DNA of 64,000 bases from Elephas maximus indicus (GCF_024166365.1 NC_064820.1:88488001-88552000), one strand, 5' to 3'. Numbered from the stretch's first letter, positions 48,705-62,548 are shown. Translations and numbers: made by a program. Notes: generated by a model not told the origin, from the letters alone.

Positions 48705-49542
48705 TAAAGCAGTTGCGGCAGTTCATTGACAGAAAACTGCCGGAAGTTTAAGCCAATTTAAGAAGAAGACATGGACATCATTGCTGATGTCAGATGAATA
48801 CTGACTGAAAGCAGAGAGTACCAGAAAGACGTTTACCTGTGTTTTATTGACTATGCAAAGGCATTTGATTGTGTGAATGATAACAAATTATGAATAACAT
48901 TGAAAATAACAGGTATTCCAGAACACTCAATTGTGCTCATGGGGAACCTGCACATAGACCAAGAGATAGTCATTCAAACAGAACAAGGGCATATTGTGTG
49001 GTTTAAAATCAAGAAAAGTGTGCATCAGGGTTGTATCCTTTCACCATACTTATTCAATCTGTAATCTGAGCAAATATTCTGAGAAGCTGGACTGTATGAA
49101 GAAGAATGGGGCATAAGGATTGGAGGAAGACTCATTAACAACTTAGGATATGCAGATGACACAACCCTGTTTGCTGAAAGTGGAGAGAACTTGAAGCACT
49201 TACTGATGAAGATCAAATACTACAGCCTTCAGTATGGATTGTATCTCATCCTAAAGAAAACAAAAATCCTCAACTGGACAATAAGCAATATCATGATAAA
49301 TGGAGAAAAGATTGAAGTTGTCAAGGATTTCTTTTTACTTGGATCTACAGTTAATGCCCATGGAAGCAGCAGTCAAGAAATCAAACTACATATTGGATTG
49401 GGCAAATGTGCTGCAAAAGACCTCTTTAAAGTGTTCAGAAGCAAAAATGCCCCTTTGAGAACTAAGGTACGCTTGACCCAAGCCATAGTGTTTTCAATCA
49501 TGTTATATGTATCTGAAAACTGGACAGTGAATAAGGAAGAAC
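48705..49542 (+). mobile_element. RTE LINE, reverse transcriptase region, left of LTR
   Basis: The + strand codes RT motif A as 'FIDYAKAFDCV' (about 48848) and the active site Tyr-Ala-Asp-Asp-Thr near 49150. Then comes the RT C-terminal region 'YYSLQYGLYLILKKTKI', 'DFFLLGSTVNAHGSSSQEIK' and 'LRTKVRLTQA'. It is broken by stops. The ORF at 49191-49598 runs past the RTE/LTR junction and is a fusion by chance. Confidence 0.9.
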
Positions 49543-50028
49543 TGTCATGGATTGAATTGTGTCCCTCAAAAATATCTGTCAACTTGGCTAGGTCATGATT
49601 CCCAGTATTGTGTGATTGTCTACCTTTTTGTCTTCTGGCATGATTTCCCTATGTGTCATAAATCCTATCACTATGATGTTAATGAGATGGATTAGGGACA
49701 GTTATATTGATGAGATCTACAAAATTAGATAGTGTCTTAAGCCAGTCTTGGAATATAAAAGAGAGAAGCTAGCAGAGAGACATGCCACCAAGAAAGCAGT
49801 GTCAGGAGCAGAGCGTGTCCTTTGGACCTGGGGTTCCTGCACAGAGAAGCTCCTAGTCCAGGGGAAGACTGATGACAAGGACCTTCCTCCAGAGCCAACA
49901 GACAGAGAAAGCCTTCCCCTAGCGCTGATGGGCTTCTAGGCTACTAGACTGTGAGAAAATAAATTTCTCTTTGTTAAAGCCATCCACTTGTGGAACTTCT
50001 GTTATAGCAGCACTAGATGACTAAGACA
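49543..50028 (+). repeat. MaLR-like solo LTR inserted in RTE
   Basis: It runs from 'tgtcatggattgaattgtgt' to 'gatgactaagaca' (486 bp, TG...CA), with a near-perfect 6-bp TSD 'aagaac/aagagc'. The RTE reads continuously across it. An AATAAA ('aaaataaatttctctttgtt') is near the 3' end. Confidence 0.92.
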
Positions 50029-50425
50029 AAGAGCAAAGAAGAATTGACGCCTTTGAATTATGGTGTTGGTGAAGAATAATGAATATTCCATGTAATGCCA
50101 GAAGAAGGAACAAATCTGTCTTGGGAGAAGTAGAACCAGAATGCTCCTTAGAAACAAGGATGATTAGACTTCATCTCATGTACTTTGGCATGTTATCAGG
50201 ATAGACTAGTCCCTGGAGAAGGACATCATGCTTGGTAAAGTAGAGGATCAGCAAAAAAACAGAAAGACTCTCGGCGACATGGATTGACAAAGTGGCTGCA
50301 GCAATGGGCTCAAGCATAACAACAACTGTGAGGATGACATAGGACCAGGCAGCATTTCATTCTGTCATGCTATGTGTTGCTATGAGTCAGAAGCAACTCG
50401 GTGGCATCTAACAACAACAAGAAGG
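50029..50425 (+). mobile_element. RTE LINE 3' end, right of LTR
   Basis: It resumes 'aagagcaaagaagaattgac' and continues through 'gtcttgggagaagtagaacc' to the tail 'actcggtggcatctaacaac'. Confidence 0.9.
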
Positions 50426-50429
50426 TAGT

Positions 50430-52056
<1,627 letters not shown>

Positions 52057-53650
52057 ATACTTTTTTTTTTTTTTTGCCAGTGGTTTATTAATCAGATATG
52101 AGATCTGTAGTAGAAGAAAGGGAAGTCTTTAATACGTTAAGTTTAGAGACAGTTATTGACAATGTGTATTGGAGTTAAATTGAATTAAAATGATTCTTTA
52201 AAAAATCTCATTAATTCAGAATGATTAAAAGGATATTACTGATGAGAGAAATATTTGAAGAAGTAATTGGAATTATTATTTCAAATATATTTTACCACGT
52301 CGCGACTAATGTAGAATTGCTGGCTTCAGTAATTATTTCCGTTTAGAAGATGTATACTTTCTCTAAGTGGCTATAAATTTATGTGCGTTTCAATGTGCTA
52401 AGGTTCTTAAAATGATCGCTTTAAGTAGGTTAAATAAGAAAGTTTGAACTGGCTGCTAAAATTTTGTTATTTATAGCAAATATTCTTTCCTGTAGCCCAG
52501 CTCAGTGAGACGATATTATATACTCTAGTATTGCTGACTTTCTTCTAGTATTTTGAAGCAGATTATTGTCAAATTGGGAGTAATGCTATTTCCCCGTCAA
52601 CAAGCATTTGTATATAATGACTACCATTATTTTAGTGCTGCCAGTTTTTGGTTTTCATCTATTTTGCATACACTGATGCATAACAAATTCCAAATTTACT
52701 AGGTATATTTTGGAAACCTGAAAGACTTTTAGTGTCTTTGATGTGGTGAAAGGGGAGGTTTGGTAAACTCAGCATAAATTGAGTACTTGCCATCCTTGGC
52801 AATACCTCTGATTTTGCTGCTTCTGTGAAGAAAGAACTTTAAGTCTTCATGACTCATGCCTTTTTTCAGTTTGCTTGAGATGTATTGGTATTAACAACTG
52901 AAAGATGTCTTACTTACTACCCCGAAACTGTCAACTTTATCAGAGCCAAGACCTTGAACCACTATATTTTCACCAGGTTTTCTCAAGAATTTGAAACAGA
53001 ATAAAGGATTCTAGTAATGCAGAAGTGTTGGTTCCCTGAAGGATGCATCTTAAATCACTGCATTGTTGTTTTGATAGCTGTCTCCCTATTTATTCATTTA
53101 TTTATAAGAAAATGAAAAGGCTACTCTCAGAACAGTTTGACTAGGAGGAGTTTATTCATGGTTTGGCTTTCTTGAAATATATTTTTGGATATGTGAATGA
53201 GGTAAAACTTTCAGTTTAAGGCGCTGTCATCAGCAGTATTGATACAGCTGAAAAATAAATTCATTTGGTCAGGCTGCTGTGGAAAGCTTCTAGTGCTGGA
53301 GGAGGTACTTCAGTACACTGAATTTAAGAGTGACAGTATCTTGTAAATTCATCTGCTGGCAAAAATTCGTAGATTTGGAAACATGGCAGAACATTTTTTA
53401 AGGCTAATCCTGTTTGGATGACCTAATAATTAAAAAAGGAGTTTTGTAATCCTTTCCTTGATGACATAGACATCTGATTGTTGCCAAAAATTACCTCATA
53501 AACTTAGAAGAAAGGAAATGAATGAACATGGACTCAACTCAAAAAGTTGTAGTGAATTCTGTTGTTCATTGACATAGATTACTCCGTGAGTTCTAAGTCC
53601 ATTGGCTGTTAGGTTCATACCTCCTATTAAGAGTCAAGGTTTTTAGGGAT
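52057..53650 (-). pseudogene. Probable processed pseudogene, parent unidentified
   Basis: On the - strand a poly(A) tail (plus-strand T-run at about 52057-52076) is preceded by 'gattaataaaccactggc', an AATAAA about 12 nt before the tail. Upstream of that is about 700 nt of UTR-like sequence. Before it lies a frame of about 90 codons ending in a stop near 52750 and reading 'KPGENIVVQGLGSDKVDSFG', then 'KIRGIAKDGKYSIYAEF' and 'KPPLSPHQRH', with one in-frame stop. Further 5' come protein-like pieces such as 'GLALKNVLPCFQIYEF' in shifting frames. This looks like a decayed intronless mRNA copy. I do not recognise the parent. The 5' limit is approximate and no TSD was found. It is antisense to XRCC4. 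Confidence 0.55.
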
Positions 53651-53654
53651 TTGT

Positions 53655-55390
53655 TGCCATCAGTTCACTGAATTTTATGTCTCTCATTCCGTGTTGGAGA
53701 TTGCTGCGTAATTTTAATCTTTTGAATATTCAATTCAAACAAGAATTGTTTAAAATTTCATTTGTACCAGATTTTTTCTTTTTAGAGAAAGTAACCACTA
53801 ATTTTTCTATTCAGAAAGACTTATTTTTTTTGAAAAATTTTTATATTTTGTCTGAGTAAAAGAAATGTCAATTTCTAATTCAGTTAACAATTTTAAATGT
53901 ATAATTTTGTGTGTTCATGTTTCTATACATTTTTGGGGAGGTATGGGTTCATAGCTCTCGTGAGCTTTTGAGGTCGTGACCCCCAGAATTTCAAGAACCA
54001 CTCATTTATGCTTTAAGTTGGCTTTTGTTATAGATAATATATATTTTTTATTTACACTGAAATCTCATTGGAATAAATGTTCAGTGAACAGCTAGACACT
54101 ACCTCTTCTCTGTACAGCATGACCCTGTGTGACCCTTCCTGCCTCAGCACCAGTCTTCTTCAGGTGGCAGTGGATTGTTCTGGTTGAAAGCAGACAATGC
54201 TGCCCACATTTAGAGCTTATTATGTCTTCACAATAAGAACTATCGCCCACTTGGAAGATCATTCATGTACTGTTTGTCACCCTTTTCCCTCTGCCTTTCA
54301 TAATTTATACCAATTTTTCAGAATATATTTTGTCATATCAAAAGTACATCTTCATTAATAATGTCTTCATCTCTCTTTTTAGCTTTTATATCTTGTTCTA
54401 TTTCTTCAGGAAAAAAATTCCATTTATGAGCCAGAAAAAAATTAAAAAGATCTAATAATTTTTTTATAAGAATGACCTTGGGTTAATTGTTTAACTTGCT
54501 CTTGCCTCTGTTTTCTCATCTGTAAAATTTTTTAAGTGATTTCTTAAATTCATTACAGGTCTAACATACTATAGTTTTACATTTCTAAAAATAATCCTAA
54601 TGAAAGGATTGAAGCAAAATTAAACATGATAAAAATCTTTTTAATAAAACAAAACAAATGCTAGAATTAGGCCATAGGTTCTTTATTGGAATTATAGCAA
54701 AGTCTTCTTCTATTCTTTTTCTCTTCTTCACTCTACACCCTTCTGATACTGGTGTAAGAACAGTTTAGACTGAAAATTTGGTGACTTGAATAGCACAGAA
54801 ACCAAAAACCCGTTGCCCTCAAGTTGCTTCCAACTCATACCAACCCTATATCTAATGTGAAAATCCAGGTAGACAGTCTTGGGTTAATATGATAACTTTA
54901 TGATGTTAGAGACCCAGAGTGCTTCATTCATGTTGCTTTGCCATGCTTAACAGATAGTTTTTATCTCATGGTTCAAGATAGCCACTCTAGCTGTCTTTAT
55001 TATATTCGCCTTCCAGGCTGCAGGATCAAATTGAAGAAAAAGTAAAGAGCATGTGCCTTCTCTTTAAGTGTGCCTTCTCTTTAAGGCTTTTACCCTAAAT
55101 TGCATCATTTAATTTTGCTCACATTCCATTGTTGAAAACTTCTTCACGTGGCTACACCTAGCTGCAAGGGAATCTGTGAAATGTGGTCTTAAGCTGAATC
55201 CTGTGTCCAGAAATTTCCATTATTGTTTAAAAAGAGGAGAGTGGATTTTAAGGGACAATTAACAGTCTCTTCATGTTAACATTCAGGAAAGAAACATTTT
55301 TTTATACAGCAAGTTTCACTTTTAGTGAAGCAAGGTTATTTCTCTGGTATTTTTATTATAAGTATTTCAGTAATATTTTAGTTTAATTTT
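53655..55390. other. XRCC4 intron 3, little recognised
   Basis: A hAT-like terminus ('gtgacccccagaatttcaag', 'aaccact', about 53975-54005) and a short antisense AfroSINE tail at 54806-54852 ('gttgccctcaagttgcttcc') are the only assignable parts. Confidence 0.45.
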
Positions 55391-55393
55391 TTT

Positions 55394-55445
55394 TTACAAC
55401 ATATAGTAAGGTATTGTCTAGGCTGTATCTTACTATATGTTGTAA
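55394..55445. repeat. Perfect 17-bp inverted repeat with 18-nt loop
   Basis: Arm 55394-55410 'ttacaacatatagtaag' is the exact reverse complement of 55429-55445. The arms are AT-rich. Confidence 0.95.
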
Positions 55446-55632
55446 CTATCTTTCCACTTTTTTTTTAATGAAAAATTTGTTCTAAATTCAGGCAGCCTGC
55501 CTACATTTAACTTACATTTCTCAGATATATGAAAATGAGGTAAAATGAGCTAGCCAAAGTAATGGCCTAAATTGTTTTTTAAAAAAGAGCAGCCCAAAAT
55601 CCTGTATTGTTGCCATGTGTTCTGTGGTTTAG

Positions 55633-55722
55633 GGGACTCTGAATTCAAAGGGTCACTTCCAGATGAAATATCAGAATCAGAGCATTTATGATGGTACTCT
55701 GCCAAAGGCTTTGTCAAAAATG
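55633..55722 (+). other. Candidate cryptic exon in XRCC4 intron 3
   Basis: A potential acceptor 'ttctgtggtttag' (ends 55632) and a good donor 'aaaatg|gtaagg' bound 90 nt that are open in the frame left by exon 3. The 30 codons start 'GTLNSKGHFQMKYQNQ' and end 'ALSKM'. Inclusion would add 30 residues without shifting frame. No homology is recognised, and an open run of this length by chance is not rare (about one in four). The polypyrimidine tract is only moderate. Confidence 0.25.
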
Positions 55723-55724
55723 GT

Positions 55725-56425
55725 AAGGACTTTCAGGTTTGTGGGAGTATGGGTTGCAAATGTGCTGTTTCAATGCCTGAAAAAGGAATCATAGTATTCT
55801 TTATTTCTGTGATAAAAGCATTTGTCTATGTCTGCCATTTTTATATCAAATATTTTATGGTTTCCTGACCCATTTTGTATATGGGAACTAAATCTATAAC
55901 ATTAAGTGGTGCAGAAATCCTGCTCAAAGTGTTTATCTTCTAGTTGAGCCATAGAAGGGACTTTAGAATTACTACTTTTAAAAACAAAATTATTAATTTT
56001 TAGTTACAGTATTTTGTTTTTGAGAATTTATTTTCTTTTTCTTATGTCATATTGTGCAACTTTGGCTTAAAATTCTTCTTTTATTAGAAAAGTATATAAG
56101 CTATTATATCTTTTTTCAGTTACTCCAGGATTGTTCAGGAAAGAGACAACTTACTGTAAGAACAGAAGTAGAAAGTAACATGCAAAAACTAGGCTGTAAA
56201 AGGATTCTTGAGTGCTAATAAAAACATCTGCTTTGTTGCTTTACAATTTATCTCTTTTAACATGTTTTATCTCATTTCATTACGTGGACTTTGTAACGTC
56301 ACTGCTTATAGGTGAGGAAATAGATGCTGAAAAGATAAGTTAGCTGCTCAGGAAAGCATGGGATAGTAAGTTACCGAGGGTAGAATTCAAGCCTCTGCCT
56401 TATGAATCCAAAATCAGTTTTTTAA
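55725..56425. other. XRCC4 intron 3, no recognised feature
   Basis: AT-rich, with a possible MIR-like piece at about 56290-56400. Nothing firm. Confidence 0.4.
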
Positions 56426-56429
56426 AAAA

Positions 56430-57055
56430 GTTAAATAATTTTTTATTCAGGTGTAATTTACATACAATAAACTGTAACTATGTTAGGTGTCCAATTTTTA
56501 TTATTCCAGAGAGTTCCATCATACCTGTTTGCAGTTAGTCTACAGCCACCCCCTTTTCTCCCCATGCTGCCTATTCCTGAGGCCCCAGACAACCACTGAA
56601 CTGATTTCTATCACTATGTATTAACCCAGTGCCGTCAAGTCAGTTCCAATTCATAGCGACCCTATAGGACAGAGTAGAACTGCCCCATAGAGTTTCCAAA
56701 GAGTACCTGGCGGATTCGAACTGCCGACCCTTTGGCCACTATATATTACCTTTGTCTATGTTAGTGTTTTGTATAAATGGAACCATACCATACAGTATAT
56801 ACTCTTGCATGTAACTTTGTTTAGTATAGTGTCTTTGAGAGTCATCGTTATGTGTTGCGTGTCACCAGTTCATTCCTTTCGGTTGCTGAGTAGTATTCCA
56901 CTGTATAGATATAGCACATTCATTTTCTGATAGATATGTGGGTGGTTTCCAATTGTGGGTTAATATGAATATAGCAGCTATTTACATTCATGTACAGGTC
57001 TTTTTGTGGGTATTTTTTTAAAACAGCTTCATTAAGATGGAATTAATACAGGACG
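56430..57055 (-). repeat. Old L1-type LINE fragment, antisense
   Basis: Antisense pattern of an old L1 3' region: 'aggtgtaatttacatacaat', 'ttgctgagtagtattccact' and 'catgtacaggtctttttgtg'. It is interrupted by an AfroSINE at 56627-56738. Confidence 0.7.
56627..56738 (-). repeat. AfroSINE, head-truncated
   Basis: 'gccgtcaagtcagttccaat' through 'cctataggacagagtagaac' to 'gaactgccgaccctttgg'. The tRNA-like head is missing. Confidence 0.9.
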
Positions 57056-57084
57056 TGTAATTTTGAAATGTGCATACACCCGTA

Positions 57085-57485
57085 GTCACCACTCATCTGT
57101 CAGTTTGTTTTACTGTGGTGGCTTGTGTGTTGCTGTGACCCATGTTGGACAGGTTTCAGCAGAGCATCCAGACTAAGGGAGACTAGGAAGAAAGGTCTGG
57201 TGATCTATTTCTGAAAATTAGCCAGTGAAAACCTAATAGGTCATAACAGACTCACTTACCTTGGACATGTCATCAAGAAGGATCACTTGCACAATGAGGA
57301 CATCATGTTTGGTGAGGTAGAGGACCAATGAGGGTGTGGGAGATCCTCAGTGACATGGATTGGCACAGTAGCTGCAATGACGGACTCAAATATGCCGGCA
57401 ATTTCAAAGAACGGGCAATATCTCCTTCTGTTGTGTGTAAGGGTGCCATAGGTTAGAGTCAACTCAACAGCAGCTATCAATTTAT
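57085..57485 (+). repeat. Internally deleted RTE-derived element inserted in L1
   Basis: A 5'-region block ('tgtcagtttgttttactgtg', 'aaaggtctggtgatctattt') is joined to the RTE 3' end ('ttaccttggacatgtcatca', 'tcagtgacatggattggcac', 'gtcaactcaacagcagct'). The RT region is missing. L1 sequence lies on both sides. Confidence 0.8.
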
Positions 57486-57489
57486 TTAT

Positions 57490-58770
57490 CTTTGCACCCA
57501 TTAAAGTGTTACTACAGTCAAGATAATTAATATACCCTCACCTCCCAATATTTCTTTGTGCCCCTTCCTCATCCCTCCTTCCTACACCTTCCTGTCTTCA
57601 CCACTCAGTCCCCAGACGATTACTAATTAGCTTTCTTTCAATATAGGTTATTTCATATCTTCTAGAATTTTATATGAATGGAATCATATAGTATGTACTT
57701 TTTTTTATCTGGCTTCCTTCACTTAGCATAATGGTTTTGAGATTCCTTCATATTGGGGGATTCAATAGTTTATTCCTTTTTACTGTTGAGTAGTCTTCTA
57801 TTGTGTGAATAGACCCCGATTTGCTTATACATTCACCTGTTGATGGAAATTTGGATTCTTTTTTAGTTTTGAACTATAATAAATAAAACTACCATGAACA
57901 TTTATGTATAAATGTTTTTATGGACATATGTTCCATTTTTCTTAGGTAAATACCTAGGAGTAGAGTAGTTGCGTCACATGGTAGGTGTATATTTAACTTT
58001 TTAAGAAACTCCCGAAGTGGTTTCCATGATGGTTGTATCATTTACATTCCCAACCTCATCACCAGTTGGTATGTATGGTTAGATTTGTAATTTTAGACAT
58101 TGTATTGGTTATGCGGAGCCCTGGTGGCACAGTGGTTAAGAGCTCGGCTGCTAACCAAACTGTTGGCAGTTCAAATCCACCTGCTGCCCCTTGGAAACCC
58201 TGTGTGCGGTTCTACTCCATTTTATAGGGTCGACTCTACAGCATCGTTCGAATTGACTCGACAGCAACAGGTTTGTTTTCTCTTTAGTGATTACGTGGCA
58301 GTATCTCACATTGTATTTTAAATTTGCATTTCCTTAATAACTAATGATATTATTTGTCATCTGTATGTCTTTAGTGATGTGTTCACTCAGATCTTTTGCA
58401 TATTTCCTTATTGGATTGTTTGTTTTCTTCTTATCGTGTTTTGAGAGAGTTATTTATATGTTCTGGATTCAAGTCCCTTGTCAGATATAGTATTTGTGAA
58501 TATGTTTTTTTTTTCTTCTTCTAGTTTGTGGGAAAAAAGGAGGAATTCTTAATTTTAAGGAAGTCCAATTTTTTCTTTTATGGATCATGTTTTTGGTGTC
58601 ATATGTAATTATTTTTTTGCCTAACCCAGGGTCACATAAATTTTCTCCTATATTTCCGTGTAAAAATTTCATAGTTCAGGTTTTAAATTTAGGTCTGTGG
58701 TACATTTTGAGTAGATTTTTATATATGTTGTGATGTACAGATTGAAGTTCTTTTTTTGCAGTGATTTTTA
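57490..58770 (-). repeat. Old L1 LINE ORF2 3' part, antisense
   Basis: Antisense ORF2 end: 'ggcttccttcacttagcata', 'attcacctgttgatggaaat', 'ttgcgtcacatggtaggtgt', 'ttgcatttccttaataacta' and 'caagtcccttgtcagatata'. It is interrupted by an AfroSINE at 58113-58275. Confidence 0.85.
58113..58275 (+). repeat. AfroSINE in old L1
   Basis: Full copy from 'ggagccctggtggcacagtg' to 'ttgactcgacagcaacaggt'. The two short ORFs here derive from it. Confidence 0.93.
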
Positions 58771-58909
58771 AAAAATTCATTTTAATATTCCCATTTAGTT
58801 TTTTTTTCATTTCTAATATTCCACTTGGTTCTTCTTTATAGCTTTTATTTCATCTGATATTTTCTAGCCTTTTATTTATTATAATCGTATTTTACTTTAA
58901 ATCCTTGAT

Positions 58910-59097
58910 CATAGTTATAATAACCAAAAAGACCAAATCCATTGCTGTCGAGTCAATTCCAACTCATAACGACCCTATAGGACAGAGTAGAACTGCCCCA
59001 TTGGGCTTCCAAGGAGCGGCTGGTGGATTTAAACTGCTGACCTTTTGATTAGCAACCGAGCTCTTAACCACTGCGCAGCCAGGGCTCCATAGTTATA
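58910..59097 (-). repeat. AfroSINE with 10-bp TSD
   Basis: The body is 58920-59087, antisense and near-consensus. A perfect TSD 'catagttata' lies at 58910-58919 and 59088-59097. Confidence 0.94.
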
Positions 59098-59099
59098 GT

Positions 59100-60600
59100 A
59101 GATGATTTAAGATCCTTGTTTATTAATTCAACATCTGAATAAATTTATGCCGGTCTCCATTGATTGTGCCTTCTCTTCAGTATGGGTCACGTGTTTTTGT
59201 TTCTTCATTTGTTGCACACTTTTAGATTTTATCCTGGGGATTGTGAATGATCATTCATTATAGAGGGTAGATTATTTTAGATTCATTTGAAGAGTATTGA
59301 TTTTTTTTGAGGGGGGCTGTTTGTTTTCTAAGTTAGTTAACTCAGCTGTACTGCTTCAAACTCTATTTCCCATGTGGTGGGTGTTAGTTGAAATTTCAGG
59401 TCAGTTCTTTTAGACTTAGCAGGGCTGCTTAAAGCCTGCCTTTCACATTCATGAGATTTGAACAGAGTTCAAGAGATTGAACAGAGACCACCAAGAGATT
59501 TGAACAGAGTCTCTCCTTTCCAGGATCTTCTACTTTACTTTCAAGATGCTTGGTTTCCCTGAAGCCAGATCTCTGATTCGTTAAGAGAGTAAGACTACTA
59601 GTTCTATTAAGTTTTAGCTGCTCTGCATGGCAAGGACTCCCTGAGGTTAAAAGTCGCAAAGATGGGAGTCTTATTCAGGGCTATTCCCTTTTTCCTACTG
59701 TCCATATTTTTCCAGAATCATTTTACTTTTGTTCACTTTCCCATACCTTCAGATCTCTCTCCTTCCCTTCCTTCCTACCTCTTTCTCGAGAAGTGGTTTT
59801 GCTATTATTGCTTTTTTTCTCCTCTCCTTCTGTCGCCCTTTCCCCCTGCCCTCCTCTTCCCCTGCCCTCGTCTTCCCCTCACCCTCTCTCCCTTCCTTTC
59901 TTTCCAGAATTTATCATTTTGTTCAGAATTTATTATTGTTATCTCCCATAGGATTGGTCCTACGGGAGCTACGTGACCATGACTAGATGCAGGGCTCTGT
60001 TCTTAGTCTGAGCTTTCTAGCCCTGTACTGTCAAATGGGTTTTCTCCATATTTCAGGAAGAGGGTGCTTATATGGTTGAACTTTCAGTTTGTTCAGAAAT
60101 TGGTACCCTGGCATAATTCCTTAGAGTTATTATTTCTGCTGTCCTAGTTTATGCATTATCTAATTAAAGCCATGCCTGTATTTGAAGAGTGAAATTTCCA
60201 GGGAAAGGGAACAGCTGGTATTGACACTCAAAAGAGTTTCATGAAATGAAAGTAAGCAAAGGGATAGTTAGGCAGAAACTCAGGAAAAAGTACCTAACGG
60301 TGAGTTTTGTGAGACTAAACATTCTGGCAAGGGAACTTTCTCTGAGCAATTTCAAACTGAATTGGAAAAGTCAGGGGAAAAACAAGTAATAAGCCCAGGT
60401 CATGCATTGGCAGATGGACAGTTTGTATGATCTCATAGTTACCTTCCTCAGTGGCTGTTTGACGTGTGTGGTCAATAGCAACAAATCCTTTTGGGTTTTA
60501 CATTATTAATATGAATGTCTGAGTTGGAATGAAAAAATGGATTCTGCTAAATAACTTATAATTGATGGTAAAAATTCCCCTGGAATGGAAGAAATAGTAG
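59100..60600. other. XRCC4 intron 3 with pyrimidine-rich tract
   Basis: Holds a strongly C/T-rich stretch at about 59750-59905, including 'cctctccttctgtcgccctt'. The two ORFs over it come from that composition. There is also a short local repeat of 'caagagatt...gaacagag' at about 59455-59510. Confidence 0.55.
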
Positions 60601-60604
60601 GATT

Positions 60605-60732
60605 TTATCCATTTTTCTGTGGTCTTCACCAAATACCATAATAGTAAGGACTTAAACTCTGTTTTTTATCATTGTATTCCCAGGATCCAAAATAGTGCCT
60701 AGCACATAGAAGGCATTCAGTTAATATTAGAG
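60605..60732 (+). repeat. L2 LINE 3' end
   Basis: 'ttgtattcccaggatccaaa' and 'tagtgcctagcacatagaag', then 'gcattcagttaat'. Confidence 0.7.
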
Positions 60733-60844
60733 TTCTTACCTCTTGTATTATGCTTTACTGAAAAGCAACACACTATTCAATGAATGCCAGTTATTGAAAG
60801 TGACAACGTTGATGTTTTCCATTAGATATTAGGATATCTTTTTC

Positions 60845-62155
60845 TTCTTCTTTTTTTTTTTAAATAATACTGTGTTTTTGGTGGAAGTTTACACAGCAGA
60901 TTTGGTTTCCATTGAACAATTTCTGTACACATTATTCAGTGACATGGATTACATTTTTCACAACATATCAACATTCTTATTAATTCCATTCTGGTTGTCA
61001 CATGAGGTTTTTTCCCCCCCTTCTAATTTTTATTTGTTGTAGAGAATATGCACAGCAAAACATACAATTCAACAGTTTCCACATGTACAATTTAGCGACA
61101 TTGATTGCATTCTTAGAGCTGTGCAGTCATTCTCACCCTCCTTTTCTGAGTTGTTCCTCCCTCATTAACATAAACTCACTGCCCCCTAGAGCTCCTATCT
61201 AATCTTTTGAGTTACTGTTGTCAATTTGATCCCATAGAGATAGTTCTTAAAAGAGCATAATACTCAAAGCAGACGATTTTTACTAGTTAAGCTAAACTAT
61301 GGTTTGGTTTTAAGATGACTTCAGGGAATATTTTTGGTTTATGGTTTAAAGATTATCTCAGAGCAAGAATTTCAGGAGTTTATGCACCCTCTATGGCTCC
61401 AGCAAGTCTAGAGTCTGTGAGAATTTGAAATTCCGTTCTCCATTTTCCCCCTTTTGATCAGGACTCTTCTATGGAACCTTTGATCAAAATGTTCAGTAAT
61501 GGTAGCTGAGCATCATCCAGTTCTTCCGGCCTCGTGGCAAAGGAGGCACTTGTTCATGGAGGTTATTAGCCACACACTCCGTATCCTCCTCCTATTCCTG
61601 ACTGTCCTTGCTCTGGTGCTCCAGGTAAATAAAGATGAATTGTTAGGCCTTGGATGGCCACTTGCAAGCTTTTAAGACCCCAGACACTACATAACAGGCT
61701 AGGAGGTAGAACAGACACACTAAACACATTAATTAGGCCAATTAACTGGGATGTCCCATGAAACCATGACCCTAAACCTCCAAACCAAGGAACAAAATGT
61801 CATGAAGTATTTGGTTGTACGTAAGAAGTCTCAGCAGCTATGCTTTTTTTTTTTTTTGGTCATTGTAAATATATCTATCACACAGCTTTTTGTGAATTCA
61901 ACGTTGTACAGGTGTGTAACTTATGACAATAATCAACTGTGCAACCCTACCCTTAATCAATGCGATTTTTCTATCACCATTAATCCCCCTTTTCCCTTCC
62001 TTCTGCTGATAAACTTTGTTCTATATACATTTGCCTTTTATTGCCCTTTTATAACACAGAATTTTATATAAGTGAGGTCATATGATGTTTGTCCTTTTGT
62101 GATTGGCTTATTTCACTCAGCATAATGTCTTCAAGCTCCACCCATGCTGAGAATA
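60845..62155 (-). mobile_element. L1 3' end, antisense, 5'-truncated
   Basis: A poly(T) start (about 60848) marks the tail. The 3' UTR follows ('ggaagtttacacagcagatt', 'acatacaattcaacagtttc', 'gcaagcttttaagaccccag'), and the ORF2 end is at 62.1 kb ('ggcttatttcactcagcata'). It is a different L1 subfamily from that at 18.6 kb. Confidence 0.85.
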
Positions 62156-62419
62156 TCTAATTTCTTTAAGAAATCATAGAAGCCAATGAAAGTTACTTTC
62201 TTGAAGACTTTCTATTATATTCTTTTTTCTTCCCCCGTTTCCTTTTCTTTTCCTAAATTCAGAAGCCTGAATTAAAGAGATTTTCTTTGTGGTTTTGGCT
62301 GGGAGGTGTGGTGGGGTGAGGAATAAAAGGATTTAATTTTGTTGTGACTGAAATACACTGCAGGAAACTAGAATATCAAAGATGTATTTGTTGGAAGAGA
62401 GAACATTAAGCGAAGTACT

Positions 62420-62548
62420 TAATTGTATAGGATCTGAAGTCAAATAGTCCGGATTTTGAATCCTGGCTACGTATTACACTTGTTATCTGATCTTTGACAA
62501 TGTCCTTCATCATCTTTAAAAAGTATGGATAATTAATACCCATTTCTT
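62420..62548 (+). repeat. MIR SINE
   Basis: MIR-like 'ttgaatcctggctacgtatt' and 'taatacccatttcttacag'. Confidence 0.55.

Noticed and set aside
49191..49598. 135-codon ORF as a possible host gene
   Set aside because: The first part is RTE reverse transcriptase C-terminus and the end runs into the inserted LTR. It is a junction ORF in a dead element.
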